Of a DNA stretch of 64,000 nucleotides, positions 36,823 to 45,328 are shown one piece after another. This DNA is from Salegentibacter mishustinae (GTDB taxonomy: Bacteria > Bacteroidota > Bacteroidia > Flavobacteriales > Flavobacteriaceae): NCBI RefSeq assembly GCF_002900095.1, contig NZ_LLKN01000002.1, positions 2,232,001 to 2,296,000 on the forward strand, written 5' to 3'. Each line of letters opens with the position of its first letter. The first letter of the stretch is position 1. Below the pieces are notes generated by a model. The model was given only the letters and a program-made list of their open reading frames with translations, searched no databases and was not told the origin of the DNA. A program made the position numbers and the translations under genes.

Positions 36823-37680
36823 ATGGAGAAATTCAATAATATTTTGGTTGCCTTAGACCTTTCAGACATAGACAATACCCTAATAGATTATGCCTCTTAC
36901 CTGGCTGATACATTAAATTTAAAAAAGGTTTACTTCGTACATAACATCAAGACCTATGAAATTTCATCGCTTTTTGAAGAGCAATTGAAAGATATTAATT
37001 TAGATGAAGTTATAGGTGATGAGTTAAACGAAAAAGTAGAAAGTCGGTTTAAGGGAAAAGCAGAATGGGAAGTCTTAATTTCGGAAGATCCTTATACTGA
37101 ATCCCTGATTAATTATATTACCAATAAATACTATATAGACCTGGTAGTTATGGGTAATAAGAAAAGACATAAGGGAACCGGGGTAGTAAGCAATAAGCTT
37201 CTTAGATTATTAAAATGTGATATTCTCTCTGTTCCAAGAGATTTTACACCGCAAATAAAGAATATTTGGGCTGGAACCGATTTTTCTCGGGAATCTCGAA
37301 AAATATTTAATGTAGCACAAATGTTACAAAAAGCAACTTCGGCACCAGTTACCGCAGCCTACGTTTATTCGGTACCTGTTCAATTTTCACCTTATGTGCC
37401 TAAAGAGGCCATGGCCCCTAAAATTGAAAAGCATGCGATACAAAAAAGCGAAAAATTTCTTAGTAAACTCGATTACGACGGGGAAGTTACACCGCTAATT
37501 ATTCCGGGAAGAGATTCTAGTGTAGCCAGTAATTTATTGGAGCATGCCAAGAAAAATAAGGTAGACATTTTAATTGTTGCCGATAAAGGAGCTAACAATA
37601 TATCGAACCTCCTGGTGGGAAGCGTAACCGAAGAATTATTTGGCGAGAAACCGGAAATTCCATTATGGATTTCTAAATAA
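36823..37680 (+). CDS. Tandem-domain universal stress protein
   Basis: A 285-residue protein with two USP domains. Domain 1 (about 1-140) begins NILVALDLSDIDNTLIDYASYLADTL and contains VVMGNKKRHKGTGVVSNKLLRLLKCDILSVP. Domain 2 (about 145-285) begins IWAGTDFSRESRKIFNVAQML and ends with ADKGANNISNLLVGSVTEELF. The nucleotide-binding G-2x-G-9x-G(S/N) pattern is imperfect. It follows the BCCT gene by 11 bases and probably senses or modulates stress-linked uptake, an inference. Confidence 0.92.
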   Translation: MEKFNNILVALDLSDIDNTLIDYASYLADTLNLKKVYFVHNIKTYEISSLFEEQLKDINLDEVIGDELNEKVESRFKGKAEWEVLISEDPYTESLINYITNKYYIDLVVMGNKKRHKGTGVVSNKLLRLLKCDILSVPRDFTPQIKNIWAGTDFSRESRKIFNVAQMLQKATSAPVTAAYVYSVPVQFSPYVPKEAMAPKIEKHAIQKSEKFLSKLDYDGEVTPLIIPGRDSSVASNLLEHAKKNKVDILIVADKGANNISNLLVGSVTEELFGEKPEIPLWISK

Positions 37681-37700
37681 GACCAATATTTTATTTAAAA

Positions 37701-37728
37701 AAAACCTGCCAGAAGACCGGCAGGTTTT
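37701..37728 (+). terminator. Terminator after the USP gene
   Basis: AAAACCTGCC and GGCAGGTTTT with an 8-base loop are followed by a T run. It ends the porin-BCCT-USP unit and may also act for the convergent nuclease gene. Confidence 0.85.
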
Positions 37729-37754
37729 TTTTGATTTTTTAGTCTTTATTGAGG

Positions 37755-38591
37755 TTAATTTAGCTGAATTCCCACCATAACGGGCAGATGATCTGAAGGA
37801 TATTTCAAATCTTTTGAATCGCTTAAAACAGCATATTTTTTTACTTTAATATTATCTGAAACAAAAATATAATCGATTCTCCTGTTCACGGCTTCTTTAA
37901 AATTATAGCCGTTAAAAGTACCTTCGGGCCCAAAATCAAGTTCAGCAAGAGTTTTAGAATCGTTCATCTTTTTTGATAAAAACTGAATTGCACTGGTTTG
38001 CGGTTCCAGGTTTAGATCCCCCATCAATATTACTGGAAGGTTTTCTTTATTTAATGCTGAAATTTTTTCCCAAATAAGCTTTGCGCTGTTTTCCCTGGCT
38101 TTCTCTCCCACGTGATCAAAATGGGTGTTGAAAACCCAGAATATTTTTCCAGAATCTTTGTCTTTAAATTTGGCATAAGTACAAATACGCTCCATTGCCG
38201 CATCCCAACCTACCGAAATTTCAGCTGGAGTATCTGAAAGCCAAAATGTATCGTTTTCCAGTACTTCAAACTCTTTAGCATTATAAAAAATGGCGCTAAA
38301 TTCGCCGGCTTCTTTTCCATCATCTCGCCCTACTCCAACGTATTTATAATTTTCCATTTCAGATTCAAAATGCTTTAACTGACTTATCAAAGCTTCCTGA
38401 ACTCCCATAATTTCCGGCTCATAGAACTTTATCTGGTTGGTAATATGCTCCTTTCGTTTAGACCATGAGTTTTCACCATCATTCTCATTAGCATATTTAA
38501 TATTGTAACTCATCACTTCCACTTCCTGGCTAAAAAGAGTAGTCCCGGTAAAGAAGAAAAGCAGTAAAAGGAAGGAAATTCGGTTAATCAT
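37755..38591 (-). CDS. Secreted endonuclease/exonuclease/phosphatase-family protein
   Basis: A 278-residue protein with signal peptide (FLLLLFFFTGTTLFSQ). EEP motifs are MSYNIKYANENDGENSWSKR, GVQEALISQL (metal Glu), FNTHFDHVGEKARENSA, VILMGDLNLEPQ and SDHLPVMVGI (catalytic His-Asp). Members are metal-dependent phosphodiesterases. A nuclease or phosphoesterase role outside the cytoplasm is likely, but the substrate is unknown. Confidence 0.92.
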   Translation of the reverse strand: MINRISFLLLLFFFTGTTLFSQEVEVMSYNIKYANENDGENSWSKRKEHITNQIKFYEPEIMGVQEALISQLKHFESEMENYKYVGVGRDDGKEAGEFSAIFYNAKEFEVLENDTFWLSDTPAEISVGWDAAMERICTYAKFKDKDSGKIFWVFNTHFDHVGEKARENSAKLIWEKISALNKENLPVILMGDLNLEPQTSAIQFLSKKMNDSKTLAELDFGPEGTFNGYNFKEAVNRRIDYIFVSDNIKVKKYAVLSDSKDLKYPSDHLPVMVGIQLN

Positions 38592-38666
38592 AATTTTGAT
38601 TTTTGATAAAGTTCGGAAAATTTGAAATTTCCAATTGTATAATTCACTAAATTAATAGAAAAAATT

Positions 38667-38957
38667 ATGGAAGTAAAGCGCAAAAATTTTTTAGTTATTC
38701 CTCTTATCGTAGGTGCACTTTTACTAATTCCCTTTATCGCGATGCAGTTTAGCAGCGAAGTGGCTTGGACTGCTTCAGATTTTATTATTATGGGAATTTT
38801 ACTCCTGGTTACGGGGCTGGGAATTGACCTTGTGTTGAGAAAGGTTTCCAGCAGCAAAAACCGACTTATCATGGGTGGAATTATTCTTGCAGTATTTTTT
38901 ATGATTTGGGCAGAACTTGCTGTTGGAGTTTTTGGAACTCCATTTGCCGGAAGTTAA
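38667..38957 (+). CDS. Three-helix membrane protein, function unknown
   Basis: A 96-residue protein with three hydrophobic segments: FLVIPLIVGALLLIPFIAM, FIIMGILLLVTGLGIDLVL and LIMGGIILAVFFMIWAELAV. It ends GVFGTPFAGS. I do not recognise a named family. It reads with the MpaB-like gene 32 bases downstream and diverges from the nuclease gene. Confidence 0.7.
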   Translation: MEVKRKNFLVIPLIVGALLLIPFIAMQFSSEVAWTASDFIIMGILLLVTGLGIDLVLRKVSSSKNRLIMGGIILAVFFMIWAELAVGVFGTPFAGS

Positions 38958-38989
38958 AAACTGCCAGAAGAATATTATAAAATCGATTA

Positions 38990-39796
38990 ATGCAATATTT
39001 TGTAGACAAAAACTCTATAGTTCGCGAAATATGGGGAAAGGGAGATACCATACTCATTATTTTCGCCGGAGCTTCGGCTGAATTTGCGCTCAATAAAGCT
39101 GTAGACTGGCTTTATTATACCGGCCGTTTACCTGAAGACCCACTTGACAGGCTTTTCTCAACGGTTTCTTATGCCCGGGAAATTGTTTTTGCTGAAAAAT
39201 CGTCGGCATTTAAGGCGATAGATCATATAAATTCTATTCACGCTTCGCTGGAAAATAAACGCGGAAAGAATATACCGGACTGGGCTTACCGGGACGTACT
39301 TTTTATGCTTATAGATTATTCCATCAGGTCTTTTGAAATCCTGGAACGCAAGCTAGAACTTTCTGAAAAAGGAGAAGTTTTTGATGTATTTTTTCGGGTA
39401 GGTAAAAAAATGAATTTAAAAGATCTACCAAAAAATTTCCATGAATTTGAAAAGATGCGGCAGGAACACCTGGAGCAAAACCTTAAGTACGGAGAATATA
39501 CCAAAGACCTTTACCAACAATATCGCAAACACCTGGGGTTAATGCGTTACAGGTTATTACTGGAAACACAAAGCCTTATTACTCCCGTTAGCGTCCGTAA
39601 CTATTTAAATTTGCGTAAGTTTTCTTTCCTAAAACTGGTAATTCCTATTTATAAAATTAGTAAAAGTCTAAAAATTGACGGATTTCTTAAATCGCTGATC
39701 CTACCTTCAGAATATCAAGAAGAGATCAAATCCTTAGACATTCAAAATACTTATACCACAAAAGAAAAATTAAGAATCCAAAGAATTAAAAATTGA
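38990..39796 (+). CDS. MpaB / DUF2236-type oxygenase-like protein
   Basis: A 268-residue protein. The N-terminal IVREIWGKGDTILIIFAGASAEFALNKAVDW and RLPEDPLDRLFSTVSYAREIVF fit the DUF2236 (ER-bound oxygenase MpaB / latex-clearing protein) family. A later histidine lies in KAIDHINSIHASL. Heme-ligand placement could not be confirmed by eye. The stop is fused to the next start (TTGA), so the next gene is translationally coupled. Confidence 0.68.
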   Translation: MQYFVDKNSIVREIWGKGDTILIIFAGASAEFALNKAVDWLYYTGRLPEDPLDRLFSTVSYAREIVFAEKSSAFKAIDHINSIHASLENKRGKNIPDWAYRDVLFMLIDYSIRSFEILERKLELSEKGEVFDVFFRVGKKMNLKDLPKNFHEFEKMRQEHLEQNLKYGEYTKDLYQQYRKHLGLMRYRLLLETQSLITPVSVRNYLNLRKFSFLKLVIPIYKISKSLKIDGFLKSLILPSEYQEEIKSLDIQNTYTTKEKLRIQRIKN

Positions 39797-40197
39797 GTAT
39801 TATTACACTTAACCGAAATCGCAAAAGAAACTATCTCATTGGTTTTTTCTCCCTGTTAATTATTGAAATTCTTATCGCTAGCTTTATAAAAGATGATTTT
39901 ATAAAACCATACCTTGGAGATTTCCTGGTGGTAATAATGCTTTATTGCTTCCTGATGGGAATAAGCCGATTCGCTATTTATAAGAGTCTATTTATTGTTC
40001 TTGTATTCTCCTTTACAATAGAATTTCTCCAACTCATTGATATCGCAAACCTACTGCAATACCAGCCACCTAAACCAATAATGATAATACTAGGTAACAG
40101 TTTTTCGGTTGGGGATTTGGTTGCTTACTTACTGGGACTTTTAAGCTGTCTTATCATAGAAATTCTCAAAAATAGAACCTATTCCCCATCAACATAA
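39793..40197 (+). CDS. DUF2809 membrane protein with TTG start
   Basis: A 134-residue four-helix protein. DUF2809 markers are FLVVIMLYCFLMG, VLVFSFTIEFLQLIDIANLLQY and NSFSVGDLVAYLLGLLSC. The start is a TTG overlapping the upstream stop (TTGA, 39,793-39,796), with no better start nearby. Its last 19 bases overlap the convergent dehydrogenase gene. Function is unknown. Confidence 0.8.
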   Translation: MSIITLNRNRKRNYLIGFFSLLIIEILIASFIKDDFIKPYLGDFLVVIMLYCFLMGISRFAIYKSLFIVLVFSFTIEFLQLIDIANLLQYQPPKPIMIILGNSFSVGDLVAYLLGLLSCLIIEILKNRTYSPST

Positions 40198-41384
40198 CCC
40201 TGTAAATAAGCGAATTTAGGAGTTAACCTGCCATTTTGGGTCATTCGCGCTCGGGCTAAGACTCCATCTTTATCATTATTAAAGAAAGCCGGGATTACAT
40301 GTTTCATAAACATTTCTCCAAAACCTTCGCTGGCATCTTTTGGTAATTCGCAAGGCAAATTATCTACCGCCATAACCAGGATACTCTCTTTCTCACGGAA
40401 ATCTACTTCGGCTTCAGCCTGGGCATCGTAACCATAAAAAGGTTCAGCTATAGTTGAAGGCCTAATTGTACTGGCAATAGGCTCATTGATATCACAAGAA
40501 ATATCTGCTATATATTTTATAGTAAAATCTTTAGATTTCGCATCTTCAGCAGTAAAAAATACCGGCGCTCCATCTCCGTAAAAATGTCCCGATATAAAGA
40601 AATCACTGCATTTAGCGAAACGTAGAAAGTTAGAGTCATACTTGCCGGGTTCTTTAAAAAACTCTTTCAAACTGCCCGCTGAGCCATCTCTCTTTTTATT
40701 ATAATCAAGTACATCTATATTGCAATATACGGGCTCTTCCCCTTTAAATCTCAGAAAATCCTCCACGTCCAGCTCTTTGATCTTTAAATGATCTAAAATT
40801 TCTTTTGCACCCCGGGCCACCTTTCCTGCACCGGTCAGTAATATTTTAATCGGTGGAACTTTTATTCTATCGAGTTCTGCCAACATGGCATCAAGATCTG
40901 GCAGAGATTCTACTTTAGGTAAACTATATAAATTTTCTTTTAAACCAATTCCCCTAAATCCATTATAAGTTCCTACGAGACCGGCATATCGGCCAAAACC
41001 AATAAGCCTGTGATTCTTTTCATTTACAATTACCTCGTGGTCGTATAATTCGATATTATTTTTGAGAATTTCCCTCAGCAAATCGCGATTATAGGGTTGC
41101 TTTTTAATGGTATGGGAAAAGAAAAAATATTTTTTATTCGGAATTAGCGCCGGTAACGGAACTTCTTTAACCCCCAGTAAAACATCACAATCTGAAACAT
41201 CTTCAGAAACTTCAAAACCGGCATCTTGATATTCTTTATCAGTAAATATTCGAATATCAGAACTTTGCACTTTAAAATTCGCTTCAGGAAACTTTTTTAC
41301 GAGTTCTTTTAGTTTATTAGGCGAAAAAACTACGCGACGGTCTGGTGGCGTTTTTTCTTCTTTAATCAGTGCAAATTTTATCAT
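40179..41384 (-). CDS. AlaDH/PNT- and saccharopine-dehydrogenase-like NAD(P) oxidoreductase
   Basis: A 401-residue enzyme from ATG 41384 (MIKFALIKEEKTPPDRRVVF). The N-terminal AlaDH/PNT-like domain (RRVVFSPNKLKELVKKFP; VSDCDVLLGVKEVP) is followed by a Rossmann stretch ILLTGAGKVARGAKEILDHL and the C-terminal SCDINEPIASTIRPSTIAEP. It resembles NAD-dependent saccharopine/alanine dehydrogenases, but the substrate is not certain. An open frame runs to 41504, yet a TAnnTTTG box at 41,421-41,428 lies inside that extension, so I use 41384. The 3' end overlaps the DUF2809 gene by 19 bases. Confidence 0.82.
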   Translation of the reverse strand: MIKFALIKEEKTPPDRRVVFSPNKLKELVKKFPEANFKVQSSDIRIFTDKEYQDAGFEVSEDVSDCDVLLGVKEVPLPALIPNKKYFFFSHTIKKQPYNRDLLREILKNNIELYDHEVIVNEKNHRLIGFGRYAGLVGTYNGFRGIGLKENLYSLPKVESLPDLDAMLAELDRIKVPPIKILLTGAGKVARGAKEILDHLKIKELDVEDFLRFKGEEPVYCNIDVLDYNKKRDGSAGSLKEFFKEPGKYDSNFLRFAKCSDFFISGHFYGDGAPVFFTAEDAKSKDFTIKYIADISCDINEPIASTIRPSTIAEPFYGYDAQAEAEVDFREKESILVMAVDNLPCELPKDASEGFGEMFMKHVIPAFFNNDKDGVLARARMTQNGRLTPKFAYLQGYVDGE

Positions 41385-41420
41385 TTCTGGTATGGGTTTT
41401 GTTCTTTTATGAATGCCTTT

Positions 41421-41428
41421 CAAAGGTA
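41421..41428 (-). promoter_or_regulatory. Probable -7 box for the dehydrogenase-like gene
   Basis: Reverse-strand TACCTTTG matches TAnnTTTG, 36 bases upstream of the chosen ATG, back to back with the ssrA promoter. Confidence 0.4.
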
Positions 41429-41442
41429 TGAATTTAAAATTG

Positions 41443-41450
41443 TATCTTTG
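41443..41450 (+). promoter_or_regulatory. Probable promoter box of ssrA
   Basis: TATCTTTG matches TAnnTTTG. It lies 69 bases upstream of the mature tmRNA 5' end, and a TTTCCGCctttGCGGAAA hairpin (41,481-41,498) lies in the leader that RNase P would remove. Confidence 0.45.
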
Positions 41451-41518
41451 CAGACTCAGATCAGCTAAAAACTGACTGGATTTCCGCCTTTGCGGAAATA
41501 ACAATGTTCTTTATTTAT

Positions 41519-41918
41519 GGGGTCGACTTGGTTTTGACAGCGAGTCTAATTGAGTTGTAAGCACGTCGAGCGCTGGGATATAGCTCGTAAATCTCATATT
41601 TCACACTTTTTTAAACGGCGAAGATAACTACGCCTTGGCTGCATAATCCGAATCATAGTAGGATTGCTTAGTCCCTACAAGGTAGGGAGCCAAGATGTCC
41701 CGCGAAGGCCTTGATTTACGGCATTCGCATTAGGGGCACCGATAAAGTAAATATAGGAACTGTAGGACCTTGATGCAGTTCTAAAATCTAATTGAGGATA
41801 CGGAAAAAGTTAGGTTGTTTTCGGCCAGACTTTTTCCCGACAATCTAAGCGGAAACTAAACGTGTAGAAAGCATCTGAATTGCTTGTTTGGACGAGGGTT
41901 CGAACCCCTCCGACTCCA
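41519..41918 (+). ncRNA. ssrA: Transfer-messenger RNA (tmRNA)
   Basis: The 5' end GGGGTCGACTTGGTTTTGACAG and 3' end GAGGGTTCGAACCCCTCCGACTCCA are the tRNA-like halves. GGGGTCG (41,519-41,525) pairs with CGACTCC (41,911-41,917) as the acceptor stem, allowing one G-U pair, with a T-arm GTTCGAACC before it. CCA is not encoded. The internal reading frame gives the tag at 41,617. tmRNA rescues stalled ribosomes with SmpB. Its 3' end is a classic integration site, and an integrase gene begins shortly after. Confidence 0.95.
41617..41646 (+). other. tmRNA proteolysis-tag reading frame
   Basis: Codons GGC GAA GAT AAC TAC GCC TTG GCT GCA TAA encode GEDNYALAA plus stop, a Bacteroidota-type tag ending in the ALAA degron. 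The resume codon is GGC at 41,617, since alanine is supplied by the charged tmRNA. Confidence 0.9.
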
Positions 41919-41942
41919 CTTATTACATTCCAAAATGTATCA

Positions 41943-41978
41943 AAAACCCCGAAATCCTAGGATTTACGGGGTTTTTTG
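41943..41978 (+). terminator. Terminator after ssrA
   Basis: AACCCCG-AAATCC-TA-GGATTT-A-CGGGGTT with a T run forms an almost continuous hairpin of two stacked stems, 25 bases after the tmRNA end. Confidence 0.85.
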
Positions 41979-42169
41979 TTTTTAAGAATATCAAAATAAA
42001 CCAAATTATATCAAAAATTATGTGTGCAATTCGGCGACCAATAATCATGGGAAAAATTGCACACTGGAAACACCCAAAACACCTTTATATCAAATGTTTA
42101 CAAAATATTAAAGTTTCTCAACCTATCATTTAATAGTGTACATTAATTGCTCAATTTAAACTCAAAATT

Positions 42170-43429
42170 ATGGAAACTTATCATCACGTAACATTTTACA
42201 CTAGAAAAAGCCGTAGTAATAAATCATCAGAGAGTGATATTTACCTCCGCGTTACAGTTAATTCCAAGCGGTCGGATATGAGTATCGGAAGGAAGGTTGA
42301 CCCTCGAAAATGGAATGTAAATTCTGAAAAAATGATGGGAAGAAGCCAGGAGGCTCAGGAATTAAATAATTATATGGATGTTTTAAAAAATAAACTAAAA
42401 CGAATCCAACAAACACTTTTAGAAAAGGATCAAAGAATTACAGCAACAACCTTGATAAGAGAACTTAAAGGAATTGGCAAAAACAAATCTAAAATGACCT
42501 TAGAGGTGTTTAGAGAGCATAATGAACAAATGGATCGCCTTTCCGGCAAAAGTATCTCTAAGAGCACCGCTAAGCGATATTGGACGTGTTATAACCACAT
42601 GGAGCAATTCCTAAAGGAGGTTTATAAAGCTGAGGATTACCGAATGAAAGATATAGACCATCAGTTCATCACAAAATTTGAATATTTTTTAAAGACTACA
42701 AGAAAATGTAATCACAATTCCGCCTTGAAATACGTCAATAATTTTAAAAAGATCGTTCGCATTGCATTAGCTAATCAATGGATGGACAGGGATCCATTTT
42801 ATAATTATAAGGTTCAATATGAAACCGTAGATCGGGAATTTCTAAATGAAGATGAAGTAAAAGCCCTGGTAGAGAAAGAACTTCATTTTGAGCGTTTAAG
42901 AATTGCAAGGGATATGTTCGTTTTCAGTTGTCATACTGGTTTGGCTTTTGGTGATTTGGAAAAACTCTCTGAAAAAGATATTACTAAAGGCATAGATGGT
43001 GGAAGATGGATAAGAACAAAAAGAAAGAAAACTAAATCAATAACCAGCGTTCCCCTACTACCAATAGCGGAAGAGATCATTGAGCGCTATAAAGATCATC
43101 CTGAAATAAAAGACAAGGACTTAATTCTTCCCGTTCCCAAAAATCAAAATTATAATGCTTTTTTAAAAGAGATTGCTGTATTATGCGGAATTAAAAAAAA
43201 CCTTACCACGCACCTAGCTCGCCATACATTTGCAACCACTATTACATTAACTAATGGAGTGCCTATAGAATCTGTAAGTAAAATGCTAGGTCATAAAGAT
43301 TTAAGAACAACCCAGCATTACGCAAAAATTGTGGATAGAAAAATTAGTGATGATATGAAAGCGTTGAGAAAGATATTGGAAGAAAAGGCAGCCAAAGATT
43401 CAAATAAAAACAACTCTAAGAAAGAATAA
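42170..43429 (+). CDS. Tyrosine-type site-specific integrase
   Basis: A 419-residue recombinase of the Bacteroidota type. The N-terminal arm-binding domain is FYTRKSRSNKSSESDIYLRVTVNSKRSDMSIGRKVDPRKWN, and the SAM-like core-binding domain is about residues 105-215. In the catalytic domain FSCHTGLAFGDLEKL carries a G-L-x-x-x-x-L box variant with no first Arg. HLARHTFATTITLTNGVPIESVSKMLGHKDLRTTQHYAKI carries the HxxR, GH and Tyr residues. The first Arg (normally TGLR) is Ala (TGLAFGD), as is common in this family. The C-terminus is Lys-rich. It lies immediately downstream of ssrA and probably mediates integration there. Confidence 0.94.
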   Translation: METYHHVTFYTRKSRSNKSSESDIYLRVTVNSKRSDMSIGRKVDPRKWNVNSEKMMGRSQEAQELNNYMDVLKNKLKRIQQTLLEKDQRITATTLIRELKGIGKNKSKMTLEVFREHNEQMDRLSGKSISKSTAKRYWTCYNHMEQFLKEVYKAEDYRMKDIDHQFITKFEYFLKTTRKCNHNSALKYVNNFKKIVRIALANQWMDRDPFYNYKVQYETVDREFLNEDEVKALVEKELHFERLRIARDMFVFSCHTGLAFGDLEKLSEKDITKGIDGGRWIRTKRKKTKSITSVPLLPIAEEIIERYKDHPEIKDKDLILPVPKNQNYNAFLKEIAVLCGIKKNLTTHLARHTFATTITLTNGVPIESVSKMLGHKDLRTTQHYAKIVDRKISDDMKALRKILEEKAAKDSNKNNSKKE

Positions 43430-43498
43430 TGAGAATCCTTATTTGAATTAAGAATCTAATCTTTGCAACGGGATTTCCAATATCTCATCTTCATCATC

Positions 43499-43681
43499 TT
43501 ACAAGTGATCCTTGATCGTTATTTCTGGTTTGACTCCTTCAGGCTTTTTGCTTTTGTTCACTCTTACCATATAGCCCTTAAGGACCTTTACAGGAATCTT
43601 GGTATTTGGTAAATAAATATAAATAATGATGTGCAACTGATTCTTCAGCAATACTTCTTTTAAAATTACTAATTTCATCAA
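43499..43681 (-). CDS. Short hypothetical protein
   Basis: A 60-residue frame (MMKLVILKEVLLKNQLHIII...) with a basic middle section and no recognised motif. It starts with two Met codons and is flanked by AT-rich spacers between the integrase and hydrolase genes. It could be a real small gene or a chance frame; support is weak. Confidence 0.3.
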   Translation of the reverse strand: MMKLVILKEVLLKNQLHIIIYIYLPNTKIPVKVLKGYMVRVNKSKKPEGVKPEITIKDHL

Positions 43682-43713
43682 ACTAAATCTTATCTAAAAT
43701 ATTCAGATCAGCT

Positions 43714-45168
43714 TTAATTATTTACAAGCTCCCCTTTGTAGATTTTAAGGTTCAGCAGTTCATATTCTGAAGCCAACAAATCAACATCTACTTCCTTATT
43801 CTTAAGATGCTTGTCAAAAAATGTTGTGATTAGCTTGCTTGTAATTTCAATGCCCTTCTCAGGTTCAATTTCCCCTGCTTCGCTAAGCATTTCTAAGGGA
43901 ATCATAAACGGAATGTCCATAAAATTGCTATGGCCTGTGTTATATATCCTGGCTTCATAGAAAATAGATCGGCTTTTGTTAATATAGGCGTGTGCGTTAA
44001 GGTCTTCTTTATCTTCTGGCCAGTCTGCAGAAATATATAAGAAAGGATCTTCAAAAGCACTATCTACTATACGTCCCCACTGCACGCCATCAACATTAGC
44101 TCCGGCCTTAATCCTTTTATCAGTTAATAATGTTTCTCCGGCTGCACCTCCTCCCCTGGAATGACCAAAAACGCCAATATTATTTGTATCTAGCTTTGCT
44201 TTTAAAAATCCTGACGTGTTCCAGGAATCTATATAATCCACAACGCCTGTAAGATCTTTAGACCAACGCTCAAGCATTTCTCTCACAAAATAATTTTTCA
44301 ACCCCTTTTTTACGATAGGATGTCGATCTTTAAAAGATAGATCATCCTTAAAAGCGGCGACCACCGGTTCCATATCTTCCCAGGTCCCCTGTTCAATTTC
44401 TTGAGCATATTCATAATTGAAATAAGTTTCAGATCCATCCGGAAAAGTACTTCCTGTACTTTCATAGTTGTGATTGACCGCGAATACCACGTAGCCCTGA
44501 CTTACTACTTGTGACAATAATGCATAATAGCTATTGGCTTTAGAGTTATACCCATGTGAAAAAACGAGGACAGGAAATTCTCCCTCAGCAACGTTGGCAT
44601 TTCTATATACGTGTGTATCTACTTTATCCAGATAGTTAAATGTCGAATTAGGAAGTCCATATTTCTGGGCAAACCCGTGTCTTCCGCCTTGATCAATATA
44701 TGGATCGATTTCGCCTTCTCTATCGCTTGAAGGGTACCAGACTTTTACCATAAGCTTACGCTTGTCATCCTCCTCTTCTGTAATTACCTCTTCACGGTTT
44801 AGTTCTAATAAAATATCGCGAGTACCAACGGAATATGGACCTTCGGGTTCCGGTAGATCGAATACGGGTAGAAAAGAAGGAAGAAAGATTGCGATTATCA
44901 ATAAAAGTGATAACCCAATACCTTTAGAAACCTTTATAAATGTTCTGGAACTTTTTTTTGATCCCCGTAAACCGGAGATAAAAGCAATTACCCAGAGCAA
45001 ATAGGCTGGTAACATCTGCCATCGAAAACCTTCCACCAACAAGTGAACTAAAAGTAATAATATTAATACTCCAGAAATATATTTTTGTTCAATAGTTTTC
45101 TGAGAAAACAGATGGAATCCAAGGTAAATAGTTGAAATAGATAATAAGAGAATTTCAAATAACTGCAT
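43714..45168 (-). CDS. PAF-acetylhydrolase-like alpha/beta hydrolase with membrane anchor
   Basis: A 484-residue protein. The first ~125 residues hold several hydrophobic helices (LLSISTIYLGFHLF; VLILLLLVHLLVEGF; LLLIIAIFLPSFLPV). The following domain has the oxyanion/strand region EFPVLVFSHGYNSKANSYYALLSQVVSQGYVVFAVNH, the nucleophile elbow GVFGHSRGGGAAGE (Ser) and a final His in YNTGHSNFMDIP. This resembles platelet-activating-factor acetylhydrolase type II. The substrate is likely an ester or lipid. The only gene within 300 bases upstream is a LytTR regulator gene, which reads the same way. Confidence 0.82.
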   Translation of the reverse strand: MQLFEILLLSISTIYLGFHLFSQKTIEQKYISGVLILLLLVHLLVEGFRWQMLPAYLLWVIAFISGLRGSKKSSRTFIKVSKGIGLSLLLIIAIFLPSFLPVFDLPEPEGPYSVGTRDILLELNREEVITEEEDDKRKLMVKVWYPSSDREGEIDPYIDQGGRHGFAQKYGLPNSTFNYLDKVDTHVYRNANVAEGEFPVLVFSHGYNSKANSYYALLSQVVSQGYVVFAVNHNYESTGSTFPDGSETYFNYEYAQEIEQGTWEDMEPVVAAFKDDLSFKDRHPIVKKGLKNYFVREMLERWSKDLTGVVDYIDSWNTSGFLKAKLDTNNIGVFGHSRGGGAAGETLLTDKRIKAGANVDGVQWGRIVDSAFEDPFLYISADWPEDKEDLNAHAYINKSRSIFYEARIYNTGHSNFMDIPFMIPLEMLSEAGEIEPEKGIEITSKLITTFFDKHLKNKEVDVDLLASEYELLNLKIYKGELVNN

Positions 45169-45328
45169 GATGTTTTTTTTATAATTGTAGGTTCACAATT
45201 TCGCTAATGCAGGTTATTCAAAGCAAGGTAGAATCCGTAGTAAAAACTGCATTCTACCGATAAAAGCCCGGTTTTATTAGGTTCCCTAGTTTAGAGAAAG
45301 AAATTACAACCCAATAATTAGATTTAGA

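Noticed and set aside
41384-41504. Longer N-terminus for the dehydrogenase-like gene (start at 41504)
   Set aside because: The added 40 residues are unlike the family, and the extension contains the TAnnTTTG box at 41,421-41,428, so the ATG at 41384 is preferred.
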